DNA from: Dillenia suffruticosa
Taxonomy: Eukaryota; Streptophyta; Magnoliopsida; Dilleniales; Dilleniaceae
NCBI GenBank assembly: GCA_033439265.1
Contig: JAVTVX010000026.1
Span: 9,673,001 to 9,737,000 of the forward strand
Length of the DNA: 64,000 bases
Reading direction: 5' to 3'
The notes below the pieces were generated by a model. The model saw only the letters and a list, made by a program, of their open reading frames with translations. It was not told where the DNA came from and ran no database searches. The translations under genes and the position numbers were made by a program. Of the stretch, positions 36,425 through 48,077 are shown in pieces (position 1 is the stretch's first letter; each line of letters starts with the position of its first letter).

Positions 36425-38236
36425 AGTGTAACGAGGGCTCATGATATGGGAGGAATGACTGAGTGCGTGTGCATCTGTTTGTGTGCAGTATGTGAGTGAG
36501 TGTTGAGTGATAGCACGAGAGGCATCAACTTATGCTTGGCAGTTGCGAATGGTCAAAGAAGAAATGAGATGAGCAGAGACAGTTTGGTGGAGCGAAGTTG
36601 TGGGAATGGAGACATGTACGAATGTAACACCAGTTAAAAAAAATTAAATAATATAGATTGAAAAAATATTCCAAACATGATCCACCCATATCGAGTCTTA
36701 AAGACTCAATATCATTTCAAATATGCTATATCGAGTTTTTAAGACTCGACATGTAAGTACAACCCCACAACACTTCACTTTAGAAATCCTACACCTATTC
36801 TAGATTTACATAATTTTGAATCAATAATTTTAATCTCCAAACTACGTTAATTGTCACAATCAAATTTCGAAACAACACAGTCACAATTCTCAACAACACA
36901 GCCAAACATCTCAATAATACAACAAATTCAAGAAAACAAACAAATCAAATAACGTATAGTTAAAAAAAGATATAAAAAAATAAATTTCATTAATTTAAAG
37001 AAATGTATAAAGTATAAATGACAAAAATTTCAACGTTTTCTTCTTCTCCTAGTGTACTATCTAATACTTAAATCAACTGTAATATCTGTATAATCATCGT
37101 GATATACTAAACTTAGGTCATCTATCTATGTGAAAGAGGAAGGGCCCACATTGTCATGGTGGGGGTCAAAAAAAAATAGAAGGAGACACGTGATACAGTG
37201 TGGTGTATCATCTCTCTCTATTTGTATCAATCTCTCATCCATATAACTATTGGGACGAGCACTCCTCTGAGGAGCCCCCGGAGTAAAAATCTGAGAAAAA
37301 TCATCTTACACGGGTGTGTAGAAAGACGAAAACTCACCGTATCTAGTCGACGATCTTGTGACGTCATGCAGTTGTTGAAACGGTAGCGATGACATGATCT
37401 GACGATGGTGGTGATCTCCTAGGACGTCCTCTCCCTCGTTGTCGTCCACATGCTCGCTCCTTATCACCTCTATCATCACCACCTTTAACCGATCTAACTC
37501 TAAAAAATACGTCATGTCATCAGCTAAGATCGAAATAGCTAAATCAGCAAGTGCATAAAAGTCGACACCCGGATTGCCTTCAATCTCGTGCAATGTGTTC
37601 CATTACAAGAAAATATGTATTTTTTAGTTAAAATAAACAATTAAAATCATTAATTAAGACTGAAAAAAAGAAAGTGGTAGACTTACTACCTAACTCAAAC
37701 AAACTCCTTGACAACCAACGAATTGGCAAGAGATGTTGCGAAACCATGCGGGTAGGCAAGATCAAGGGCAAGTCTGAAGGAAGTGTCAAGTGAAATTAGA
37801 TTGTCGTATTGGTGAGTCTAAATATCTACATAAGCTGCATGCTTCGCCTCTCGTGCTCGTATTGAGGAGTCGATCCTGAGTGTCACGATGTATCGTGGAG
37901 TCCAAACTAGTGGTTTTGACCTCTCATGCTCGTATCAAGTCACCCAAGATTGAGGTTTTGCTTAACAATGTCAAAATGTAGCAAAGAAGGAAGAAGAAGA
38001 AGAGAGGAAGAAGGTGAGCGCCGCGGTGGAGGAGGAGGAAGTAGAAGAAGAAAGAAAGAGAGAAGAAAGAAGAAAGGTTTCATGATTTAGGGTACGATTA
38101 CGTCGAGTATTGAAAACTCGATATTAAAAACTTAATATGTCATATTTTAAATCATATCGGTTTTCAAAACTCGATATCGTTTAGAATAATTTTTTATTTT
38201 ATGTTGTTTTAAATGTTTTTTTATTTTTTTGTTTAA
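36425..38236 (-). pseudogene. Transposon relic (plant mobile domain type) and flanks
   Basis: On the minus strand 37600-37150 gives text such as YGEFSSFYTPV, DDFSQIFTPGAPQRS and a run of acidic, His-rich residues, like the C-terminal tails of plant-mobile-domain transposon ORFs. I am not certain of the family. Near-palindromes built from ATATCGAGT and ACTCGATAT occur at 36690-36760 and 38100-38180. The remainder (37660-38100) shows nothing I can name. Confidence 0.4.
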
Positions 38237-38596
38237 ATGGTGTTATCTCTGTACATATCTCGCGGGTATTCCCGGACACGAGGTGAGACGAGGTCTCTCC
38301 GTGGCTTGTCCCTTGATTCTCTCTCTCTCTCTCTCTCGAAAACTGATCTTCTCATCCAGGTAATGCCCTATTCTGGGTTTAGGGTTTCTGAATCACTCTC
38401 TTCCGCTCTCCAATTGCACATTTAGGATTTAGAATTTCTTCCTTGTTATCTTTCATTCTCCACTTGAGCTTTTTAATATTAGAGTAAATTTCGAATTTAC
38501 TTTGTCTATTGATGTGTGGTTTGGCTATGTATTCTATTCTGATTGGAGCGAGTTTTGTTTTCATTTAAAGGTGTATGAATTGGAACAAGTGAAGAG
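38237..38596 (+). promoter_or_regulatory. 5' leader of the CCZ1 pseudogene
   Basis: A CT run at 38319-38337 and a good donor ATCCAG/GTAATG at 38359/38360, with an acceptor TTTAAAG/GTG at 38570/38571, suggest a leader exon and a 5' UTR intron. There is an in-frame stop (TGA 38576-38578) before the expected start. Confidence 0.45.
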
Positions 38597-40851
38597 GTGG
38601 GGTTGTCATCTGCAGTCACTAGCAATGAAAGAATACAACCCTGCGTATTTGATTTGCGAAGAGGTCAATATGAAGGGCAAGAGCTGGACAAGATATTATT
38701 CTTCTTTCCTGCTGATATGCCCTTTTCAACTAAACTTTCAGTGATTGGGTTAAGGACTTATTACATTCACCAGGTAATTTTTCTTGCATGGTTAATTTTT
38801 GTTGATTAGATCAGGCGTCCAACTCTTTCGTGTATAAGAAAAACCAAATCCTATAGCTAAAGCTTCATTCTTTACGCCATTGATGACAAGTTACTGTTAA
38901 GCAAGAAACTGACAAGATTTCTACGTATTTTATCCAAAGTGGATTTGTGGTTCATCTCACTGAGGATATGTTAGTCACATAACCTAGTCAAGGGGTTCAC
39001 AGGAAGGGAAAGAAGCGAAGATGGTCTCTCCTTTTATGACCATGGCTCTACCAATCATGCTTTAGATTGATACTTTAGTTCTTCCAAAATGATAACTAAG
39101 CTATCGGCCTGTTTCCATTATCAAATAATAGCGTGCCCTGCCTCTCTTGAAAAATTTTAAGAGGGCGCCTTTGCTTTGAAGGGAGTAGTAGCCAATTACT
39201 TGATGGATTGTATATGGTTAATCTTTTCCTGGTGGTTTCAGATCCTTTCAATTCACCTTCTTCTTGCAGGTCGTTGAACATGATTGCAACAATCTTGATT
39301 TAAATAATAAAATATTCATGGCACATGAGCACACATGAATGCATGCACACGTGCACACGGAGCAAAGATCTTTATGATCATGAATGGCTGCCCGTCTTCC
39401 AACTCATGTAGAGAACAAATTAGGTCCCCTGTATCGCTTTCCTAGTTAATTTAAGATGTGATTAATTAGTGCAACTGAACTCCATCAAGGGTTTTCTTTG
39501 TTGCAAATCTACTTTGGCTCAAAGCACAAATATATTCTCTTTCCTTGTAGTGTGAGGTTGTCTAACACTCCCAATTCCATGTGCTCTAGGTTTCCCTTTG
39601 TTCCTCTTAATTAAAGTAGTTGGTCGTCATTTTTGCTTGGCTTCATTCTGTTTGAGGTGCTATTTTCATACAAGTGCAGAGGAACACCAACTGCTATCTA
39701 AAGCTAAATACAACTAGATTGCTGCTTTTATGATTTCTTTCATTTGAAGAACTCTTTGGTGGTTCACTTACAACTAGTTTCCGAAGCCACTCTTGTATAC
39801 TTAAATATGCCCCATTTCAGTTATTAACAACTGGGTGCATGGGAATGCCCATAGGCATTGCTTTATCCATCACATCTAATGCTGATGTTATGAACCTTGA
39901 CTTTTTACTCTTTTCTTCTAACTCTTGTATATGCTCAAATGTGTGGCTAGTTTCCATTAGTCAAGTGGTCTAGTCCTAGGGGAGATTTTTGTTTGATCTT
40001 CAAGGTGAGAATGATCTTAACTCTTCTTCTTGTGGCCCCTCTAGATTTTAAAAATGCAGATGTTAATACTTATTAATATAATTCTTCCACTAGTTGCTTC
40101 CAGACGACAGTGTCATTCCTTCAGTATGACACTATTACCAACATTTCTAAATGGATTCTCCTTTGCTGAAAAGAAAGTTGTATGTTCTTGTCCGTGAATA
40201 ATGATTCTTGAGAGTTGAGTGGACCACAGTGATTTGTGGCTTTTCAGACTGCACTATTTAATTTTGTCTTTGCAGAAGCCTTTTGCTTCGGTATCTTCTT
40301 CAAAGTTTTGATCAACATTCATTATGTACCTAATAAATTAATTACAGTCTCAATGTAGGTATTTTGTGTTACTGTCATCACTATTTTATGGTTTAAATAT
40401 GTTCACTGATTTACTGCATAATAGATGGTGCAACATGAGATGTTTAGCTTAATTTTCCATTGTCTTGTGGTTGCTTTCTTCTTACCCCAATATAGTAGAA
40501 GAATCATAGTTTCCATGTTGAAGCACTTATTCTAGCTGTGAATTTTGTCTTTGCGTTTATATTGTGGCACATTCATAATTTTATTGTCTTTGTGGTTAGG
40601 TTGCAATTGGAGATATGTAAAACTCTGAGATTTAATGTGCTGTTAAAGGATGAGTCTTTCAAATTATATATGTATGTATGTTTGTATGTGTGTATGCATG
40701 TATGTATGTATATATTTTTCACCCCCTTTTCTGCTTATTTAAGGAGTGAGATCGATTTTTATGCAGGATTTTTTCCCCAGAGGCTGCTTGTGAGGTTATA
40801 GACGCTGAGAGGCACTCCCATGTTTTCTACCAGGCAGAGCCAGATATCTGG

Positions 40852-41049
40852 ATGGTGATGGTATGATATTTTCTTAGAATTCCATTATATGCTATTATAT
40901 TATAGTAGGATATGGACTGTCATATTACTTGCAATAAGATGCATGTACACATGGTGATGGTACGATATTTTCTTAGAATTCAATTATATGCTATTATATT
41001 ATAGTAGGATATTGACTATCATATTACTTGCAATAAGATGCATGTACAC
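40852..41049. repeat. 99-bp tandem duplication across a CCZ1 splice donor
   Basis: Two adjacent copies (40852-40950 and 40951-41049), about 95% identical, both starting ATGGTGATGG. The first copy contains the end of exon 2 and its donor GTATGA; the second repeats this as GTACGA. Confidence 0.9.
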
Positions 41050-41298
41050 ATTCACAAATTTATTGTAATAACTTTTTCCTGAAGAAATATGAATTTGTTT
41101 ATCTCTCAACACATTTCAACCTTCCTAAATGTAAAAGTGGATCCAGTTTTTTTTTTCTAGCTGTTTAATAGTTCTTATATTTGCATGTATGTGTGTTATA
41201 TGTATGTTATATACATATAGCATAACAGTTCATTAAAATAACACTGAGAAGATGTAAACATATATTCTAGAGTATGAGCGTGTTAGACCTAGCTTGCT

Positions 41299-41339
41299 TC
41301 CCCCACCCCCACCCCCGCTCCCCCCCCCCCCGGCGGGGG
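41299..41339. other. C-rich tract with G-quadruplex/i-motif potential
   Basis: Three CCCCC blocks, then a run of 12 C, then GGCGGGGG, inside an intron of the CCZ1 pseudogene. The minus strand has four or more G5 blocks close together. Confidence 0.7.
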
Positions 41340-41849
41340 AAACAATTAAAAGCTATTATTTTTAGTTTATAACTTAGTGTGAAAAATAAGAGTGTAAAAA
41401 TTTAAGTTATAAGCTGTTTGAAAAAAAAACTTTTTTGTGAGTTATAATGTTAATGAAATTACAATAAAACAAAATTGATGTTAAAAGTTTCATAAACAAT
41501 TTATAAAGTAAATAGTTTCATAAATAATTTAAAAAACTTATAAATTAAACATAAATATTTTAAATTCATAAATATCATAAATATTCATAAATATTTAAAG
41601 TTCATGCATTTTTTTTTTTTATTTTCTAAATTTATAAGACATAATAAATTAACAATTTAAAGTTTCCGTATTTTTATTATATCTTCCATTATAAAAAATA
41701 ATAAATATTCATAAATAATGTTGAAATAGTTATGATTTTTTTTAAAAGATTTATATTCGTTACAAAATTGTAATAGTTGAAATAATTGTGGGCGATTTTG
41801 TTACTCTAGACATTTTTATTAAAAACTAGGTAAAAGCTCCTCTAAGGAG

Positions 41850-41881
<32 letters not shown>

Positions 41882-42000
41882 TCATTTAAAAGAAGCTAGC
41901 CTTTTTCTTTAACTGTTTTTGAAAAGCCCGCTTGGCTTACTTTTAGTTTTAAACTGACTTTAAAAAGGAAAAAAAGTTAGTCAAAACACGCACTATAAAG
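41340..42000. mobile_element. Probable non-autonomous DNA transposon in a CCZ1 intron
   Basis: AT-rich insert-like block. Its left end (AAAAGCTATTATTTTTAG, then TTATAAGCTGTTTG) and right end (AAAAGCCCGCTTGGCTTAC, TTTTAGTTTTAAACTG) are of the kind seen in common plant MITEs and are partly complementary. A CT run is at 41860-41880. I could not find a target duplication. Confidence 0.35.
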
Positions 42001-42830
42001 AAAATCTATAAAATTGACAAATCTAAATTGTGTAACAGTTCTTTGAAACTGTTTTCAAATTATTTGGAGTTTTTATGTTTTCTCTCCACTACTGTGTGCG
42101 TGTTTTGTCGCTGCTTTAAGGGTTGTTATCTTCATATACTGTTTGAATACTGATGTTGCTGTCCAACTTTTTTTTCTGAATTTTGTGAAGGTTTTTACTG
42201 TAGGATTAGCTTTAATATGTTAATTTACTATTGTGTGTCTTTTCCAGTATAATATGTAGTACCATAGCACATGGGTGAGCTGAAGTGCTAGTGTGATTAA
42301 TGCGTTTCTCTTCTCATCATGTATTATCTCAAATGCATAATGGATTGAACTAGGGAGAAAAACTCATGTTCATTGGATAACTTGTGGTTTGGATGATGAA
42401 CTGGCCTAAAATCCTGCTTGGCTTCGTAGAGTTATTCAAAGATAGGATGAATCTGCCGAATCATGGTTCCTACTTTGTTTACTCCTTTTTTGTTTTCATT
42501 ATGGTAACTCAAACATTTAATTTGTGTTTCTTTAAGGTTGTGGAGAAAAATAAGAAGTTGGAAGCTATATGGAGGAGCGATGCACTATGAGAAGTTCTTA
42601 AGGAAGTGCATTCGCTTTTTGTGATGTTTCATGGACCAATAAGATCATTACTCGAGAAAGAACCTGGTGGTGGACTTAGTTGCTCCTGTTTGTATTCCTT
42701 CATCATCGATTACCTAAGTGGTAAGGCAACATTCAATTAAATTCCAACAGCATTACAGTAAAAGCTTTTCTTAGGTCTGTAGTTCAGTATTTCATTGTAA
42801 GTCAACCAATTGCCAGCATTTAAAAAATGA

Positions 42831-42934
42831 TCTCTATTGGATTCGTGCTGCTGGGGTAATGGTGAAGTTGCTTTATCAGATGGTCTCCACTGGATTTGTG
42901 CTACTGGTTTAATGCTGAAGTTGCTGATTCTCAC
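42831..42934. repeat. 52-bp tandem duplication in a CCZ1 intron
   Basis: Two imperfect copies starting TCTCTATTGGATTCGTGCTG (42831) and TCTCCACTGGATTTGTGCTA (42883). Confidence 0.7.
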
Positions 42935-44733
42935 AACTTATGTACAAATTCTCTCTTTGAGGCAGATTTCTTAGTTGGGAAGAGGCTTCAGTTCCGTGAC
43001 ATTTTAAGGGAGCGTGGGACTGTTCAGATGCTGACTATCAGCCGAGAAGCAGCAATTGAGGTTCAGGTGTGTCATCTGGAAACAATATTATACTCTAAGC
43101 ATACATCTTTCCTGAGTTTCTGACCTTTTTCCAGATAAATGTGACTTTCTGGAGGACTAGTTTGATATTTTCAGCTCTTTCATTATTTATTTGAATGATG
43201 TTTGTTTTGGCATGCTGAGGACATTGGGATGATTGAGCCCTAACTGTTTCTCAATTAAAGTTGATCGTGTCATATTTATTTTAATTAACATGTATGCTCT
43301 CCATCCCCTTTTTTTTGGGAGGGGGAGCATGCCATGATTGTGTAATAGAGGTGAGGGCTGTTGTGTAACCTTAGTCTTTTTTTTTGGGACATGATCATTT
43401 TGCTAGACTACGAGCAGATTTGACAAGTTTTGTTTAGAAATATCAATTACTTAAGTGTGGTTGATATTTTGGCGGCCATACTGTTTTATCTATGGTGTCA
43501 TTTTCATGCATGTTACTTTGTAATGATCATAGTGATTGATGATCCACAAAATATCTTTTTGGCATTCCATGATGGCTGAAACATGATAATGTGGAGTGGC
43601 CTGGAGGGCAGTTCCATACACAAAAGGATGGTAAATGTGCTGATGTTGCAGTAATGACAATAAAAATGATTAAAACAATTACAATGATAACAATAACTGC
43701 TTTAATTATGGTTACCATCCCAGATCTTTCATCTGCCTGTTTGGTCTTTCATCTGCCAGATCCAAGATAACAGCACATTCTGATCGTGACCATAGTTTAA
43801 TTGTGTCAATGGACTTAAAATTAGTTTAATACATGTTAGTATCCTTTTGCTGCATATCTTGAGGAAATAACTATGCGTTGTGTTTGCCACAATCCATAAA
43901 CCATTTTTTGTGTCAAATGATGTTTATGTTTTTCTTGTGGTATATTTCTTTTGGTATATTTCTTTGATTGGCTATTGATTTTCATTTTTGCAGTCACTTG
44001 TCAGAGTACTTGAGTCTTGGTCTGGGAGCACACAATGCTGCTCGCTGATTATGTTTCAGGATTTGCTGGTGTCTTCAACGCTTTCTCCTGTATGTTTCTA
44101 CCTGAAGTACCGATTCATTGTGATACCAGCTGGATACATTCTGCTCTCTGTTGCCCTTTTTCCCTTTCTTGAGATGCTATTGACAGAGCTCATCTTTGCT
44201 TGTTGCATTAAGCACCAAGTTTCATCATTTCTGTTGGGCAGATTGATACAATAAACATATTCACATATGCTGTGATGAGGTTGGCCCCAAATGCTTTATC
44301 ATCGGGAGCAAGTTCTTGGTCTTATCTATGCAAAGGAAATACTGTATCTCAAGCTGTGACAGCCTTTGTGGGAAACTCTCACTCTGTTTCAGAACAAATT
44401 TATTGCGCATGTGATACCTCCCCTGTTACATATAGATATTACAATGTTGCATGGCCCTTACAGCATGATAAATGGTCAAAAGGGAAAGATGGTTTTCTTG
44501 TCACAGATGTTTGGGGTGTAGAGGTTGGCAGCTTGACATCAGCAACCACAACAATTTGGCTTCAGCAGAAAGAGGAGAGGGTGTATCTCTGTGCTTATCA
44601 GCATAAAAATCTTACAATAATCATGCTTGTTCCAGTTAACTCCATACTCAACGGGGAGCAAGGAATGTCATTGTTAAAGCAGCAAGTGCTTGAAAACGTT
44701 TGTATCCTATTTCCTTATCTGTGATGTTAGTTG

Positions 44734-44734
<1 letters not shown>

Positions 44735-44767
<33 letters not shown>
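44735..44767. repeat. (CA)n microsatellite
   Basis: About 16 CA units just after CCZ1 exon 6. Confidence 0.95.
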
Positions 44768-44769
<2 letters not shown>

Positions 44770-46796
44770 CCAGACGCCAACAGACACAAATTTCTAAGAA
44801 TAGTTTTCGTTTATCAAGTCAAAAAGTGCGCAAGTCTTATTCTTTTTTTTCTTCTCTAATTGGCTGCCTAGGAATGTTGAGTTACATCATATGGCATTAT
44901 TTACGGTGCTTTTCTTCTTGCCTTATTGAATTGATTGGTCTTCATACCACTTAATATCATGATTTGATCTTTTCCCAGTCATAGATATTGTGGTTCTGTA
45001 ATTTTGTCCTATTTTTATGTTCTACTTGAGCTGTTTTTTGTTAAATCTTGTGTTGCTTTTGCCTCTCATACTATGTTGGCATTCTCAGTAGCTAGCATGG
45101 ACTGCAAATATATTAGTTTTGACATTTCAAATCAACATATGACCAAAGGCTCAGAAAGGCCTTTTAGCATGGATATATTTTGTTAGAGTGCTAACAAGAT
45201 AGGTTATTATAATTTCATCATCTTAATACCCAGGACAGATGTTGTGGCATTATGATTTTATCATTTTCAGCTCCAGAACAGATGTGGCTTGGAATACTAT
45301 TATAACAAAAAGTAAATAAAAACAGTCCTGTATGTGGCAGCATGGAAAGTTCACGCACTTTATTCCTGATTGGGGTTTGAGAGGGGCTGCAAAAAGTTAT
45401 GGTAAACAATAACTGATCAACCTTGTTTTGTTGTTTTGAACAAGGACAGAGAGGAAAATCAAGGATGGCACCCTCGTGTATCTAGTATCTTTTCCTGTTG
45501 TGATTGGTGGAATAAGGTGAGAAAAGAACCTGCGCTTTTAATGAAACATCTTAGTGTGATCAATTTGTCCGTAGAGAAACAATATGCACTACTGTAGTCA
45601 TTTAGATATATATTCTTTGTCCATTTTTTGGCTTTGCTTTCCCATTAGCCGACTGAGATTTGTCCTTTTTTTGTTTACGATTCAAATGAGAAATATATAA
45701 GTGCATAAGTAAAACAGATACTTTCCTTCACTTTCTTCTCCTATTACATGGTCTGTAATATTGCTGCTCTTTCTTATCCTATGTATTCTTTTTTTAATAT
45801 ATTTTCACCTATTTGCATTGCTTTGGCTTTTTTTTTTTTTTTTTTTTTTTTTTTTGTTTTTGGGTTTCCCTTTTCCCTTTTTAATGTTTTCCCCATTTAT
45901 ACTCTAGAAAATGAAAAGCTGGTTACCAGGAATGCTAATTATATCTTTACAACTCAGGCAACGTTAAAAATTTTCAAAGTTGAAGAGAAGTAATCAAAAG
46001 GATGGGGTGGAGAGAATGCATATCAGTGAGTGGCTATCGATACCTGCTGGTGGATTGTGATAGAAATGTTTCTCGGGCTTCACCACCTGGAAAAGTTACA
46101 ACTTTGACAAAGGTTATTCTTTGTTCTCTGCTCCTATTTGTCTCATTAATGCTGTAGGGCTGTCTTTCGTAGTGCAAACTTATTAGGTCTGCAACTTGCT
46201 TAAAATAGTTGTATGTTGGTGAGATGTGATTAGGTGGCTCAGTGCTAGACACTAGAGATTTTGACAGCAGCCATAATGGATTGGATGGGATTTTTGGATC
46301 TTTGGTGGGGATTGAAATTATTTTTGTGGTGTTTCTTTTATTAAGAATGATATAAGGTGTCAGTCAATTATTTGTATGAAAATTATTTTCAACATACTAC
46401 TAAATCCACCTGAGAGAATTTTTTCTTCAGTCTTTTGCCCATATTTGTTGGAGTCTTGGAACCAGTTATCTCTGTCATAGCTACAGTTGCTCTGGGCAGT
46501 AGAAGCCTTTCAAGTGAGGCTTCCTGTAGATCTCTTAGGATAACTATTAGGTACTCTTTTTAACTTCTTTTATGAACTTTCAGTCATCATTTTACCTCTT
46601 TCTTTTCTTTGTTTTTGTCCGACAGGAATCTTTGCTCTCTATGAGTAAGCTTAGGGAAGGGGTTGATCTGGAAAAAGGCAGGGCAAAGTGGGAGGATCCA
46701 AATCATGAAAAGGAATTAGAAATATGCATCGGAGCGAAAGACAAGGCTTGGGTTATTGCTCAGGTTTCTAGAGGGAAGGAGCTTTATATGGTTTTA

Positions 46797-46995
46797 TTTA
46801 TTTATTTGTTTTTGGTATTATACCAACTAGTATCCGGAATCTTGTTCAGACTAATTCGATTCAGGACTTGCAATAACCCATTTAAGGGGGTTATCATCCT
46901 AATGTAGTTTTTTCCATACTCAAGGCGCGAGTCGAATTTGTGATCTTGGTTAAGAGATCTAGTACTACATCCCACTAGACCAACTGAAAAATTTA
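46797..46995 (-). mobile_element. SINE inserted in CCZ1 exon 8
   Basis: On the minus strand: GGTCTAGTGGG (box A-like), CAAATTCGACTCGCG (box B-like), CTTAAATGGGTTATTGCAAG, CTGAATCGAATTAGTC, and an A-rich end. It splits the codons GTT TTA and GAG AAG of the CCZ1 exon. It is the same family as the copy at 50448-50637. Any target duplication is short (TTTA-like) and blurred. Confidence 0.8.
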
Positions 46996-47649
46996 GAGAA
47001 GAGTAATGAGACTCTGCATATGCTTCCGATGCCCTTGAGAAATTTAGCAACAGGTACATATTTATATTTTTGTTTTTGTTGCTTTTTGTTTTGTTTTGTT
47101 TTGGTTTGGTTTTGTTTTGTTTTTTTTTTTGTTTTTTTTTTGGGATAAAAGTTCTTTGCATATTTCTGCTTCCATCTCTGTTTTCCTAAGATTTTGATAA
47201 CAGAAGCAGTCTACTAATATTGGGTGGTCATAGCCCTGACAACAAGTAGTTGATCTTAAACTTATTAAGAGCTGTGAAAGGAGCAATATTGGATGCTCTA
47301 TCATAATTATCCTAGTTAGATTCTCCATTGTTCTTTTTAAAGACAAACCTTCCCAAATCCATAAGCTCAAATCCTGTAATTTTGGTAGAGTAGGAGCCTA
47401 TTGATTGGAATTGAAATGCTTAGAAAGCAAAATGGGTCATGTCTAAACTCTGGAGTTCTCTTGATCATATTTAACATGTGTAAGTGACTGAGTTCTTGCT
47501 CTTCAGCAATCGAATGTGGCCTGACTTTTGCAAGCTAGGATATTACAACCATCTAGTATTTTTATGACCTTTTGGCATCTAAATCCGGCATATTTCATGA
47601 CCTTTTTTGTTGATGCAGGTATTGCAGTGGAGTGTTTTCATTGGATTAG

Positions 47650-47988
47650 GCCTATTTTTCTTCTCATAGATGCACTTAAATAACAGTGGAAACCACGGGG
47701 AGTGTAGCAGACTTTTCCTCTTTCCACGCCTGTAGATTTTGGCACCGTATCATTGTCCAAATTGTCACAAATAGATTTAAAAGAAAAAAGAAAAGAAAGC
47801 CTTCATTTCATGTTTTTTCTTTCTTCATTTTTCTTCCTAATTTGTGTATGTACTAAAAATGGTTGCTTGAAATAAGGGTAAAATGCTGTCTAAAAGCAAG
47901 AGAATTATATAATATTTCTTTTGTTTTATATTATTTATTATCATTTAGGCGATCGGAGGTGGTTATATGTTACACCACCTTACATTTT
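47650..47988. other. Downstream flank of the CCZ1 pseudogene
   Basis: Probable former 3' untranslated region. Nothing else recognised. Confidence 0.4.
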
Positions 47989-48065
47989 AGGGGAGGAGAA
48001 AATTATTTGTTTACTTAAAACGGTGTAAACGTTTTAAGTAATATTTCAGTCGTTTTCCCCTCCCA
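47989..48065. repeat. Foldback sequence between convergent genes
   Basis: Perfect 12-bp arms TTACTTAAAACG and CGTTTTAAGTAA with a 7-nt spacer (48011-48041), with outer partly complementary arms GGGGAGGAGAAAA and CGTTTTCCCCTCCC. It lies between the 3' ends of the CCZ1 pseudogene and the peptide-precursor gene. It could be a small MITE or a 3'-end structure. Confidence 0.7.
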
Positions 48066-48077
48066 CTGCGCATGTAC

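Larger units (their letters stand above)
38597..47649 (+). pseudogene. CCZ1: CCZ1 homologue, unprocessed pseudogene
   Basis: CCZ1 pairs with MON1 to activate RAB7 on late endosomes and vacuoles. Nine exon blocks: 38597-38773, 40767-40860, 42537-42720, 42966-43066, 43994-44089, 44242-44697, 45958-46112, 46626-47053, 47619-47649. They give GQYEGQELDKILFFFPADMP, IFSPEAACEVIDAERHSHVF, AEPDIWMVM, VMFHGPIRSLLEKEP, RERGTVQML, SLIMFQDLLVSSTLSP, LQHDKWSKGKDGFLVTDVWG, GKELYM and YCSGVFSLD at the end. Defects: the start is GTG (38597) where ATG is expected, with no upstream ATG in frame; about 5 bp are missing near 38755; Arg codon CGA became TGA (42588); Leu became TAA (45991); 1 bp is lost at about 46025; a SINE sits in exon 8 (46797-46995); 1 bp is lost near 47012. 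Introns are kept, so it arose by DNA duplication or loss in place, not by retrotransposition. Confidence 0.9.

Noticed and set aside
38502-38744. ATG-initiated frame overlapping CCZ1 exon 1
   Set aside because: It reads a different frame from the conserved CCZ1 protein and runs through the likely leader intron.
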